A stretch of 7,382 nucleotides of DNA from an uncultured Prevotella sp. (GTDB lineage: Bacteria > Bacteroidota > Bacteroidia > Bacteroidales > Bacteroidaceae). Under the pieces are notes generated by a model that saw nothing but the letters and a program-made list of their open reading frames with translations, did not search any database and was not told the DNA's origin. The translations under genes were made by a program, and so were the position numbers. This document shows positions 1 through 6,017 of the stretch, piece after piece; the stretch's first letter is position 1, and each line of letters opens with the position of its first letter. The stretch is from positions 1 to 7,382 of the forward strand of contig CALFGU010000156.1 of the NCBI GenBank assembly GCA_937877685.1. The letters are read 5' to 3'.

Positions 1-19
1 ATGTCCATTGAGGTTGTGG

Positions 20-66
20 GGTTATGAGGTTTGAGGTTATAAGGTTTTGAGGTTTGAGGTTTTGAG
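20..66. repeat. Degenerate short repeats of GAGGTTT type
   Basis: This stretch is built from variants of GAGGTTT and AAGGTTT. The 14-mer TGAGGTTTGAGGTT occurs exactly twice, at 25-38 and 48-61. The 10-mer TTATAAGGTT at 37-46 recurs at 4969-4978 in another intergenic spacer, so the same vocabulary is used at separate sites. No coding potential is apparent. Function is unknown; slippage-prone spacer DNA is the simplest reading. Confidence 0.6.
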
Positions 67-76
67 AACCATCCGG

Positions 77-131
77 ATGGCGCTCTCCCCCTGTTCATAG
101 GGGGAGAGGACCACGCAGTAGTGAGGGGGTG
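77..131 (+). repeat. Dispersed palindromic repeat, copy 1 (REP-like)
   Basis: The core is a perfect 10-bp hairpin: CTCTCCCCCT at 83-92 pairs with AGGGGGAGAG at 99-108 around a 6-base loop. A weaker second dyad (CAC at 112-114 with GTG at 121-123) and a G-rich tail follow. The leading 14-mer ATGGCGCTCTCCCC (77-90) is identical to 7333-7346 at the other end of the window, and the order hairpin, small dyad, G-rich tail is the same there. No T-run follows, so it does not look like a classic intrinsic terminator, though a transcribed hairpin could still affect RNA ends. Confidence 0.7.
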
Positions 132-321
132 CGAATACAAAAGCGAAGAAGTTATAATAAGTTATCTATCTTTTTATCTTTCAGAGGAGCATAGTGTTCA
201 CTTGCACTCCCTCGCTCCATCCAGACAGTAGTTGTACGCTACCTTCTTCTTAACAAAAAGCGTGCCAAAAACTTAATCGCTTGATTTACAGAGAAAATTG
301 AAAATAGGAGAAACAGGAAAA
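132..321. other. Non-coding spacer with a decayed repeat fragment
   Basis: No credible gene is visible on either strand. CTCCCTCGCTCCATCC at 207-222 matches 13 of 16 bases of the left half of the hairpin repeat at 7068-7083, but lacks the pairing right arm, so it may be a decayed copy. A short dyad, GTAG at 228-231 and CTAC at 239-242 around TTGTACG, lies next to it; its 4-bp arms could be chance. The rest is AT-rich and unremarkable. Confidence 0.4.
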
Positions 322-366
322 GTGTGCGGTTTCGCTCATGGTGTGCGATTTCGCACAGTGCGCACA
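322..366. promoter_or_regulatory. Cluster of GTGTGCG half-sites and dyads, candidate operator
   Basis: Two near-identical 14-mers lie 19 bp apart: GTGTGCGGTTTCGC (322-335) and GTGTGCGATTTCGC (341-354), one mismatch. The second is part of the dyad TGTGCGATTTCGCACA (342-357), with 7-bp arms and a 2-bp centre. The perfect palindrome GTGCGCAC (358-365) follows directly. The cluster ends about 90 bp upstream of the -7 element at 453-460 and 121 bp before the regulator's ATG. Repeated dyads at this distance suit a dimeric DNA-binding protein. The adjacent Fis-type regulator is an obvious candidate, but that link is inference. Confidence 0.5.
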
Positions 367-452
367 GGGAGAACCTCCTGCTGTTGGCAAAATTTGAGGG
401 TAGGGGGTGAAATAGAGGGTTACTCCGTGCTTACCCCTTAAAACTTTTTGCC

Positions 453-460
453 TACCTTTG
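453..460 (+). promoter_or_regulatory. Bacteroidetes-type promoter -7 element for the response regulator
   Basis: TACCTTTG matches the Bacteroidetes housekeeping -7 consensus TAnnTTTG. No clear TTTG -33 element sits 19-21 bp upstream. The motif predicts transcription starting near 467, about 20 bases before the ATG at 487. This helps decide the start: the upstream in-frame TTG at 448 would lie inside the promoter and could not be in this transcript. Confidence 0.55.
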
Positions 461-486
461 CCCGTGAACAAATTTATCAGAAAGTC

Positions 487-1896
487 ATGCCCATAAAACG
501 CGGTAAAATATTGATAGTTGACGACAACGAGGACGTGCTTTTCTCCCTCAACATGCTCCTTAAGCCTCACGCAGAAAGCATTCGGGTAATCACGAATCCC
601 GAACGCATTCCGGAGTTTCTAAAATCCTTCCAGCCCGACGTCATTCTGCTCGACATGAACTTCAGTCGGGATGCGGCAAGCGGGGAAGAGGGTTATGCGT
701 GGTTGAAACGCATTTTGGAGTACGACGCTGAGGCTGTGGTGCTCTTCATCACCGCATACGTAAGCACGGAAAAGACCGTGCGCGCCATACGTGCCGGAGC
801 CGTGGACTTCATTCCCAAACCGTGGGACAAACAGAAACTTGTGGATGCCGTAAATAGTGCGATAACCCTGCGTCGCGATAAGATGCTGGAACGGGCGCGC
901 CGCATGGTGGCGGAACAAAAGGAGAAGGTGGCAAAACCTAAAGCGGAGAAACCTCAAGAACCTAAGGCGGTCCCCACGGTGAACTTTATTGGCGCCAGCA
1001 AACCTATTCAAGCGCTGAAGGAGCAAATCAACCGTGTGGCAGTGACTGATGCCAACGTACTTGTCACAGGGGAAAACGGAACGGGTAAAGATGTTGTTGC
1101 CCGCGAACTCCACCGCCGTTCGCGTCGTTCGCAACAACCGCTCGTTTGTATTGACTTGGGGTGCATCCCAGAGAATCTTTTTGAAAGCGAACTCTTTGGT
1201 TATGAGAAGGGAGCGTTTACGGGTGCCGAACAAGCAAAGCAGGGGCGCATAGAAGCGGCAGATGGGGGCACACTTTTCTTAGACGAAATTGGCAACCTCT
1301 CTTTGGCTATGCAGCAGAAGTTGCTCACGGTTATCGAGAAGCGACAGACTTCGCGCATAGGTGCTACGGAGGTGAAATATATCGACGTGCGCATTATCGC
1401 AGCCACAAATGCCGACCTCAAAGCACGTGTAGCGGAGGGGACATTCCGACAGGATTTGCTCTACCGCTTGAATACGATAGAACTGAAGTTACCTCGCCTT
1501 GCCGAACGCGGAAACGACATCCTCTTGCTCGCTACGTTTTTCTTGGATCAGTATGCTGAGAAGTATTCCCTGCCACCTCGTGAACTTTCAGAGGCAGAGC
1601 GCACCCGCTTGTTGGAACATCCGTGGCCCGGAAACGTTCGTGAGTTGCAGCATGCCATGGAGCGTTGCGTGGTTATGGGACTTGAATTTGGCGAAATGTC
1701 TGAAACCGACCTCTTAAATCCATCAAGTGAAGAGGCTTCCGCACCTACTCTGCAAACACTGAATCTTGAAGAACTCGAACGCCAAGCCATTCTTCACGCA
1801 CTCTCACAAGCCGACGGCAACCTCTCACAAGCCGCCTCCCTACTCGGCATCACCCGCTATGCACTTTATCGCAAGGTGAATAAGTTGGGGATTTAG
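487..1896 (+). CDS. Sigma-54-dependent response regulator (NtrC/AtoC type)
   Basis: This 469-residue protein has the full three-domain layout of an NtrC-family enhancer-binding activator. The receiver (about 7-126) has the acidic pocket D12-D13, phosphoacceptor D56 (LLDMNF), T89 and K111. A charged Lys/Glu/Pro-rich linker spans 130-165. The AAA+ domain (about 167-395) has Walker A GENGTGKD (195-202), an intact GAFTGA loop (242-247) for sigma-54 contact, Walker B GGTLFLDE (260-267), FRQDLLYRLN (320-329) with the arginine-finger region, and WPGNVREL (380-387). A Fis-type helix-turn-helix ends the protein (445-469). No key residue is missing, so it should hydrolyse ATP and open sigma-54 promoters when phosphorylated. 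The ATG at 487 is preferred over an in-frame TTG at 448, which lies in the promoter and adds residues outside the receiver fold. The likely partner is the kinase 133 bp downstream. Target genes are not shown by the sequence. Confidence 0.95.
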   Translation: MPIKRGKILIVDDNEDVLFSLNMLLKPHAESIRVITNPERIPEFLKSFQPDVILLDMNFSRDAASGEEGYAWLKRILEYDAEAVVLFITAYVSTEKTVRAIRAGAVDFIPKPWDKQKLVDAVNSAITLRRDKMLERARRMVAEQKEKVAKPKAEKPQEPKAVPTVNFIGASKPIQALKEQINRVAVTDANVLVTGENGTGKDVVARELHRRSRRSQQPLVCIDLGCIPENLFESELFGYEKGAFTGAEQAKQGRIEAADGGTLFLDEIGNLSLAMQQKLLTVIEKRQTSRIGATEVKYIDVRIIAATNADLKARVAEGTFRQDLLYRLNTIELKLPRLAERGNDILLLATFFLDQYAEKYSLPPRELSEAERTRLLEHPWPGNVRELQHAMERCVVMGLEFGEMSETDLLNPSSEEASAPTLQTLNLEELERQAILHALSQADGNLSQAASLLGITRYALYRKVNKLGI

Positions 1897-1980
1897 TAGA
1901 TGAGTTTTTTGTTGACGCGTAAACAAGGTACGAGTTGACGAGATGGTTACTGAGATAAACGCTTCTATGTCCCATAGGGC

Positions 1981-2015
1981 AGTTGTACTCTGTACTCTGT
2001 TAGTTGTACTCTAAC
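1981..2015 (+). repeat. GTACTCT repeats with a small hairpin before the kinase start
   Basis: AGTTGTACTCT occurs at 1981-1991 and 2002-2012, and GTACTCT also at 1992-1998, giving three copies in 28 bases. GTTAG (1999-2003) can pair with CTAAC (2011-2015) around TTGTACT, leaving a small hairpin 14 bases before the kinase ATG. The rest of the 133-bp spacer has two GTTGACG words (1911-1917 and near 1934) and a short CTATG/CATAG dyad (1965-1977). No TAnnTTTG promoter was found, so the kinase is probably read through from the regulator. The role of the repeats is unknown. Confidence 0.4.
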
Positions 2016-2029
2016 ACCTCCTTCCCCTC

Positions 2030-3220
2030 ATGTTTTCCCTTTTTCAAAATATCATTCACAACCGCAGTCTTGGACGTCTGCGCCAAATGTTGGAGTCGCT
2101 TCGGTCGAAGGATTTCAGTTTGCAATATTCGCTGAAATCACTTCGGGGCGAGGAGCGACGCCTTGCTGAAGAAATTAATGCTGTGATAAACCTGCTTCGC
2201 GAGGAAGAACATCAGCATGAAAGGCAAGTGCAATTCTTTGAAGCACTCCTCACCACGGTGCCTTCTATGCTTATTGCAACGGATGAAGTAGGCGCCGTGA
2301 AATGGATGAATACTGCGGCGGTCAACGGACTTTGCGGTTTTCGCATTCCGCATTTGAATCAGTTGGCAGCCTTACATCCTGACTTCCCCGCCCGACTCAA
2401 GGCACTGCGTAAGGGCACTGCACAACTCCTTGCGTTTACCAATGAGCGCGGGGAGGCACAGAAGTATTCCGCTGTGCGTACCCTCTTTTTCAGCAAGGGA
2501 TTTGCTTACCACCTTTACGCCCTTGACCATATCGAAACCGTAGTGCAACAGAGCGAAATTGAGGCACAGCAACACTTGGTACGCGTCATGAACCACGAAA
2601 TCATGAACTCGCTGACGCCCATTATTTCGTTGTCGCAAACGCTCTCGGAAAGTCTCACGACAGATGCCGACCTCACGACGAGCGAAACCCGAATGGCGCT
2701 CGAAGCCATTCACCGCCGCGCTGAGGGGTTGCTGACGTTCGTGAATAACTACCGCAAACTGTCGGGAGTGCCGCTTCCCGTGCTCACGGAGGTAGATTTG
2801 GAACACCTGCTGACCGACCTGCGCCAGCTCGTACAGCGTATGGATTTTGCTCCTCAACCTCAGTTTGAGATTACAAATAATTGTGGCGACGTGCGCATCA
2901 CGATTGACCGCACACAGATGGAACAGGTGCTCATCAACCTGCTGAAGAATGCCGCCGAGTCGGGCGCTACGAAGGTCTCCCTCACCGCAGACTTCACCCC
3001 CAATGGGCGACATATACAATTCCGCGTGACAGACAACGGCGCAGGTTTTGCCCCCGAAGCCTTGCAACACTTGTTCACGCCCTTCTTCACCACCAAACAG
3101 GGCGGACAAGGCATTGGCCTGGCCCTGTGTAAGCAAATGGTGAACAACCATGGTGGCACGATTACGGCGCAGTCAGTAGAGGGGGAAGACACGTGTTTTG
3201 TAGTGAGGATTCCGCGATAA
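2030..3220 (+). CDS. Sensor histidine kinase, NtrY-like, without membrane segments
   Basis: A 396-residue kinase expected to phosphorylate the regulator just upstream. Residues 1-60 are helical and charged, resembling the post-membrane (HAMP-like) part of NtrY-like Bacteroidetes kinases (LGRLRQMLESLRSKDFS). A PAS-like segment follows (about 65-170, with LIATDEVGAVKWMN). The H-box is RVMNHEIMNSLTPI with phosphoacceptor H189. The ATPase domain has the N-box QVLINLLKNAAES (N307), G1 DNGAGF (335-340), FTPFFTTK (349-356) and G2 GGQGIGLAL (358-366). All catalytic motifs are intact. No hydrophobic span long enough for a membrane helix is present, whereas relatives as I recall them carry two near the N-terminus. 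An in-frame TAA at 2012-2014 rules out a longer protein. It is therefore predicted cytoplasmic, sensing an internal signal or one passed by a partner. The ligand is unknown. Confidence 0.93.
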   Translation: MFSLFQNIIHNRSLGRLRQMLESLRSKDFSLQYSLKSLRGEERRLAEEINAVINLLREEEHQHERQVQFFEALLTTVPSMLIATDEVGAVKWMNTAAVNGLCGFRIPHLNQLAALHPDFPARLKALRKGTAQLLAFTNERGEAQKYSAVRTLFFSKGFAYHLYALDHIETVVQQSEIEAQQHLVRVMNHEIMNSLTPIISLSQTLSESLTTDADLTTSETRMALEAIHRRAEGLLTFVNNYRKLSGVPLPVLTEVDLEHLLTDLRQLVQRMDFAPQPQFEITNNCGDVRITIDRTQMEQVLINLLKNAAESGATKVSLTADFTPNGRHIQFRVTDNGAGFAPEALQHLFTPFFTTKQGGQGIGLALCKQMVNNHGGTITAQSVEGEDTCFVVRIPR

Positions 3221-3288
3221 ACGCTTTTGCCTTCCGTTGATGTGCAGAAAAATAAGGCGCTAACTGGGTATAACCGAAAAGAATGCGT

Positions 3289-3296
3289 TAACTTTG
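3289..3296 (+). promoter_or_regulatory. Bacteroidetes-type promoter -7 element for the hexosaminidase
   Basis: TAACTTTG matches TAnnTTTG exactly. The region 19-21 bp upstream has no good TTTG box. Transcription would start near 3303, giving a leader of about 65 bases before the ATG at 3369. The element lies in the 148-bp gap after the kinase stop, which suggests the hexosaminidase has its own promoter. Confidence 0.5.
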
Positions 3297-3368
3297 TGGC
3301 AGTGATGCGCAAAACTATTTGCCCAAACACTGCCTCGCATGTTACAAACAAATTATACAGATTCTCTT

Positions 3369-4946
3369 ATGAAATTCAAAACATTACTTCTTGCGTGCCT
3401 CATGACGCTCTCTATGGCGCTTAGTGCACAATCGCCCACGGCGGCTTTAGTACCCATGCCCAACGATGTGAAGGTGGGGGTTGATGAAAAACCTTTCCGC
3501 ATTTCCAAGAAGACAACGATTGGCGGTCAAGTGGATGGTGCGAGTTTTGAAGTCGGTTACCTTCAGCAGGTTTTGAAGAAGCATTTTAACCAAGACGTGC
3601 CTGTTGTAGCCAAAGAGAAGGCTGACATCGTTATTGCGTTTGATAGCAATTTGGGAAACCCTGAAGCCTACGAAATTAAGGTGTGTAAGAAGGGCATGAA
3701 GTTAGTGGCAGCAACGCCCGAGGGATTGTTTCGCGCCATCACAACGCTTGATCAAATCTTGATGGGCGACCAGCGCAACACGCTCAATAACTGTATTGCG
3801 GCTTTGGAAATTAGCGATGCGCCCCGCTTTGGTTTTCGCGCTTTGATGCTCGACCCTGCGCGTCATTTCTTACCCGTTGAGGATGTGAAGTTCTTCATCG
3901 ACCAGATGGTGCGTTACAAATACAATGTACTCCAAATTCACCTCACCGATGACCAAGGTTGGCGCATGGAAGTGAAGAGTCAGCCCAAATTGGCAAGTAA
4001 GCAACATTACACTCACGAACAACTTCGCGACCTTATCCAATATGCGAAGCAGCGCCACGTAGAAATCATCCCCGAAGTGGATATTCCTGGTCATACGGTG
4101 GCAATCCTTGCCGCTTATCCCCATTTGGCATGTACGCATAAGCAGGATGCTGAGAAGAAGGTGGGCGAGACGGTTAACATGATGCTTTGTGCGTCTCAGG
4201 AAGAGGTGTATAGCGTGATGGCAGACGTAATTCGTGAAGTGGCTGAGGTGTTTGAATCGCCCTATTTCCACCTTGGTGGCGATGAAGCGGCAGTGCCTGA
4301 AAACTGGGCGAAATGTGATGCCTGTAAGGCCATGATGGAGCGTCTGGGTTACACGAAACCCACGCAACTCATGGTGCCTTTCTTCGATCGCATTCTCAGT
4401 GAGGTGCGCAAGAATGGTAAGAAGCCCATCCTGTGGTGTGAATTAAATAACATTTGGCCTCCTGCTGATGATTATCTCTTCCCTTATCCCAAGGATGTTA
4501 CCCTTGTAACATGGCGCAACGCACTGACGCCTACGTGTCTTGAACTCACGCGCAAAAATGGTCACCCCATAATCATGGCTCCTGGAGAACATGCCTACCT
4601 TGATTATCCCCAATTCCGAAATGATTTTCCTGAATTTAACAATTGGGGTATGCCTATCACCACACTTCAAAAGACTTACGAACTTGACCCAGGTTATGGT
4701 TGCACTCCTGAAGACATGAAGCACGTTCAGGGCGTAATGGGAACACTTTGGGCAGAAGCAATCCCCGACGTTAACCGTGCTACTTACATGGCTTTCCCAC
4801 GCGCTCTTGCGCTTGCCGAAGCGGGTTGGACACAGATGTCACAGCGCAGTTGGGATTCGTTTAAAGCGCGCATGTATCCCAATCTTTACGACATGATGAA
4901 GCAAGGTGTGAGTGTGCGTGTGCCCTTTGAAGTTGTGAAACGCTAA
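3369..4946 (+). CDS. Secreted beta-N-acetylhexosaminidase, glycoside hydrolase family 20
   Basis: A 525-residue exo-enzyme that should remove terminal beta-linked GlcNAc or GalNAc by substrate-assisted catalysis. A type I signal peptide (about 1-20, ending ALSA before Q21) targets it to the periplasm or beyond. The N-terminal GH20b-like domain is about 25-150 and the catalytic barrel about 153-490. Expected active-site residues are present: R157, HLTDDQGWR (191-199), PGH with H242, the catalytic pair D305-E306 in HLGGDEA, W356, W382, the YLDY motif (410-413) and W461/E463 in LWAE. The usual FRG before strand 1 reads FRA, a mild change. No C-terminal sorting domain or carbohydrate-binding module is seen. 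The ATG at 3369 is chosen because the signal peptide starts there; an ATG at 3339 would add ten polar residues in front. LLAC near residue 10 resembles a lipobox but comes too early. The natural substrate (host mucin, chitin-like or peptidoglycan sugars) cannot be told. Confidence 0.93.
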   Translation: MKFKTLLLACLMTLSMALSAQSPTAALVPMPNDVKVGVDEKPFRISKKTTIGGQVDGASFEVGYLQQVLKKHFNQDVPVVAKEKADIVIAFDSNLGNPEAYEIKVCKKGMKLVAATPEGLFRAITTLDQILMGDQRNTLNNCIAALEISDAPRFGFRALMLDPARHFLPVEDVKFFIDQMVRYKYNVLQIHLTDDQGWRMEVKSQPKLASKQHYTHEQLRDLIQYAKQRHVEIIPEVDIPGHTVAILAAYPHLACTHKQDAEKKVGETVNMMLCASQEEVYSVMADVIREVAEVFESPYFHLGGDEAAVPENWAKCDACKAMMERLGYTKPTQLMVPFFDRILSEVRKNGKKPILWCELNNIWPPADDYLFPYPKDVTLVTWRNALTPTCLELTRKNGHPIIMAPGEHAYLDYPQFRNDFPEFNNWGMPITTLQKTYELDPGYGCTPEDMKHVQGVMGTLWAEAIPDVNRATYMAFPRALALAEAGWTQMSQRSWDSFKARMYPNLYDMMKQGVSVRVPFEVVKR

Positions 4947-4968
4947 TCTTGTAATCGCAGACTTTAGT

Positions 4969-5087
4969 TTATAAGGTTAGGGAAGTTCTGAAGTTCAGAA
5001 GTTCTGAGGTGCCATTCGGTCTGTATAGCACCTCTTAACCTCAGAACCTTCTTCTTAACCTCAGAACCTTTATCAAAACCTCTTAAC
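4969..5087. repeat. Inverted sets of short tandem repeats between genes
   Basis: This occupies most of the 158-bp gap between hexosaminidase and flavoprotein. The left side has three 8-base units at 4983-5006 (AAGTTCTG, AAGTTCAG, AAGTTCTG). The right side has the 18-mer TCTTAACCTCAGAACCTT twice (5033-5050 and 5053-5070), then a looser copy. The sides are inverted: AAGTTCTGAGGT (4999-5010) can pair with the AACCTCAGAACCTT segment (5037-5050) over 12 bp with one bulge. Transcribed, it could fold and act as a processing site or weak terminator. It shares words with 20-66. No promoter motif was found here, so the flavoprotein gene may rely on read-through. Confidence 0.6.
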
Positions 5088-5104
5088 TTAAACTCTTTTT
5101 TTCA

Positions 5105-5728
5105 ATGAAAGTACTCCTCGTAAACGGCAGTCCCCACAAGACGGGCTGCACTCATACTGCTTTAAACGAAATTGCCGAACAACTGCATGCACAAGGCATA
5201 GAAACTGAAGAACTTTGGTGTGGCGTAAAACCCATTATGGGTTGCATCGGTTGCGGTAAGTGTAAGGACACCAAGCGTTGCTGGTACGACGGCGACGGTG
5301 TGAATGAATTCCTCGCGAAAGTGCCCGAGGTGGATGGTTTTGTCTTTGGTTCGCCCATCCATTTTGCAGGAACGTCGGGAAGTATCAAACCCTTCATGGA
5401 TCGTGCCTTCTGCTCAAAAATGGATATGTATGCCGGTAAACCAGGTGCCGCAATCGTGAGTTGCAGAAGAGGCGGAGCGCAAGGCGGATTTGAAGATTTG
5501 AACCGTTACTTTACCATTGCCTGCATGCCTATAGTAACGTCGAATTATTGGAACGAAGTGCACGGCAATACACCCGAAGAAGTGCGCAAAGATGAAGAAG
5601 GAATGCAGACCATGCGTACGCTTGGCAGAAATATGGCATGGATGCTCCGCTGTATTGAAGCAGGAAAGCAAAGTGGCATTCTCTTCCCCGAGCAAGAACC
5701 CAAGGTGCGCACGAACTTTATTCGCTAA
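5105..5728 (+). CDS. Flavodoxin-fold NAD(P)H/FMN oxidoreductase with iron-sulfur-type cysteine motif
   Basis: A 207-residue cytoplasmic protein of the NADPH-dependent FMN reductase / iron-sulfur flavoprotein group. The FMN phosphate loop is NGSPHKTGCTHTAL (7-20) and a second flavin contact is GSPIHFAGTSGSIKPFMDR (82-100). Cysteines C47, C50, C53 and C59 form CX2CX2CX5C, the compact pattern that binds a 4Fe-4S cluster in archaeal iron-sulfur flavoproteins. Cluster binding here is inference, since many bacterial relatives annotated only as flavodoxin-family proteins share the motif. The likely role is electron transfer or quinone, flavin or xenobiotic reduction; the substrate is unknown. The start is the only sensible one, with the first beta strand (KVLLVNGS) beginning at residue 2. 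It lies 158 bp after the hexosaminidase on the same strand and is closed by a strong terminator. No functional link to its neighbours is evident. Confidence 0.9.
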   Translation: MKVLLVNGSPHKTGCTHTALNEIAEQLHAQGIETEELWCGVKPIMGCIGCGKCKDTKRCWYDGDGVNEFLAKVPEVDGFVFGSPIHFAGTSGSIKPFMDRAFCSKMDMYAGKPGAAIVSCRRGGAQGGFEDLNRYFTIACMPIVTSNYWNEVHGNTPEEVRKDEEGMQTMRTLGRNMAWMLRCIEAGKQSGILFPEQEPKVRTNFIR

Positions 5729-5764
5729 TTGCACGACCTCTTGCTGATAATCCCAAACAACAAT

Positions 5765-5816
5765 AAAAAAACGAAGTCAGAAACCCGAAAATCGGTGCTT
5801 CTGACTTCGTTTTTTA
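5765..5816. terminator. Strong bidirectional intrinsic terminator
   Basis: AAAAAACGAAGTCAGAA (5766-5782) pairs perfectly with TTCTGACTTCGTTTTTT (5799-5815), a 17-bp stem. The 16-base loop holds a nested hairpin, CCGA (5785-5788) with TCGG (5792-5795). A-runs on the left and T-runs on the right make it work in both directions. It starts 36 bases after the flavoprotein stop and lies between convergent genes, so it can end transcripts from either side, although the transporter stop is about 200 bp away. Confidence 0.92.
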
Positions 5817-5854
5817 TGCAGGAAATATACCTGCGTAAAATCCCGTTACTTTTA

Positions 5855-5896
5855 GTCGTTCTTAAGTACCCAAACTGTCGTCCTTAAGTACCCAAA
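5855..5896. repeat. Two-copy tandem repeat, 22-bp period
   Basis: GTCGTTCTTAAGTACCCAAA (5855-5874) and GTCGTCCTTAAGTACCCAAA (5877-5896) differ at one base and are spaced two helical turns apart. Each contains the palindrome CTTAAG followed by TACCCAAA. They lie between the terminator and the convergent transporter gene, where no promoter is needed for either gene. Helical phasing would suit a protein-binding site, but no known site was recognised. Confidence 0.6.
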
Positions 5897-5968
5897 TAAG
5901 CGCTCGAATATTACTTATTGTTTCACCTGAACTTAAATAGCGAAAAACATTCCGAAATTCACGATTTT

Positions 5969-5989
5969 CCGCCCCTCTAAGCGGTTTTT
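5969..5989 (+). terminator. Possible weak terminator-like hairpin
   Basis: CCGC (5969-5972) can pair with GCGG (5981-5984), followed by five Ts. The stem is only 4 bp with an 8-base loop, and it faces the plus strand, where the stronger terminator has already acted. It may be chance. Confidence 0.2.
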
Positions 5990-6017
5990 ACGTGTGGCGC
6001 GGGAGTTTCCCTATGAA

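Noticed and set aside
392..410. TGGCAAAATTTGAGG as a sigma-54 promoter upstream of the regulator
   Set aside because: The -24-like TGGCA is present, but the required GC at -12 reads GG and the TTGC block is missing.
286..570. Minus-strand open frame of 94 codons
   Set aside because: It overlaps the regulator start, its promoter and the dyad cluster, and its translation resembles no protein family. It is a shadow frame.
2372..3151. Long minus-strand open frame inside the kinase gene
   Set aside because: It lies wholly within a gene with all kinase motifs on the other strand, and its translation has no recognisable domain.
1954..3226. GATAAACGCTT shared by the spacers after the regulator and after the kinase
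   Set aside because: An 11-base match is expected several times by chance in a window of this length.
3297..3323. Sigma-54-like elements (TGGCA and TTGCC) before the hexosaminidase
   Set aside because: TGGCA has no GC at the right distance, and TTTGCC lacks a GG at -24. The nearby TAACTTTG is a better promoter.
3339..3368. Upstream ATG for the hexosaminidase
   Set aside because: It would put ten polar residues before the signal peptide; the ATG at 3369 gives a normal one.
3369..3398. Lipobox-like LLAC, making the hexosaminidase a lipoprotein
   Set aside because: The cysteine is at residue 10, too early for a lipoprotein signal, and a normal type I cleavage site follows near residue 20.
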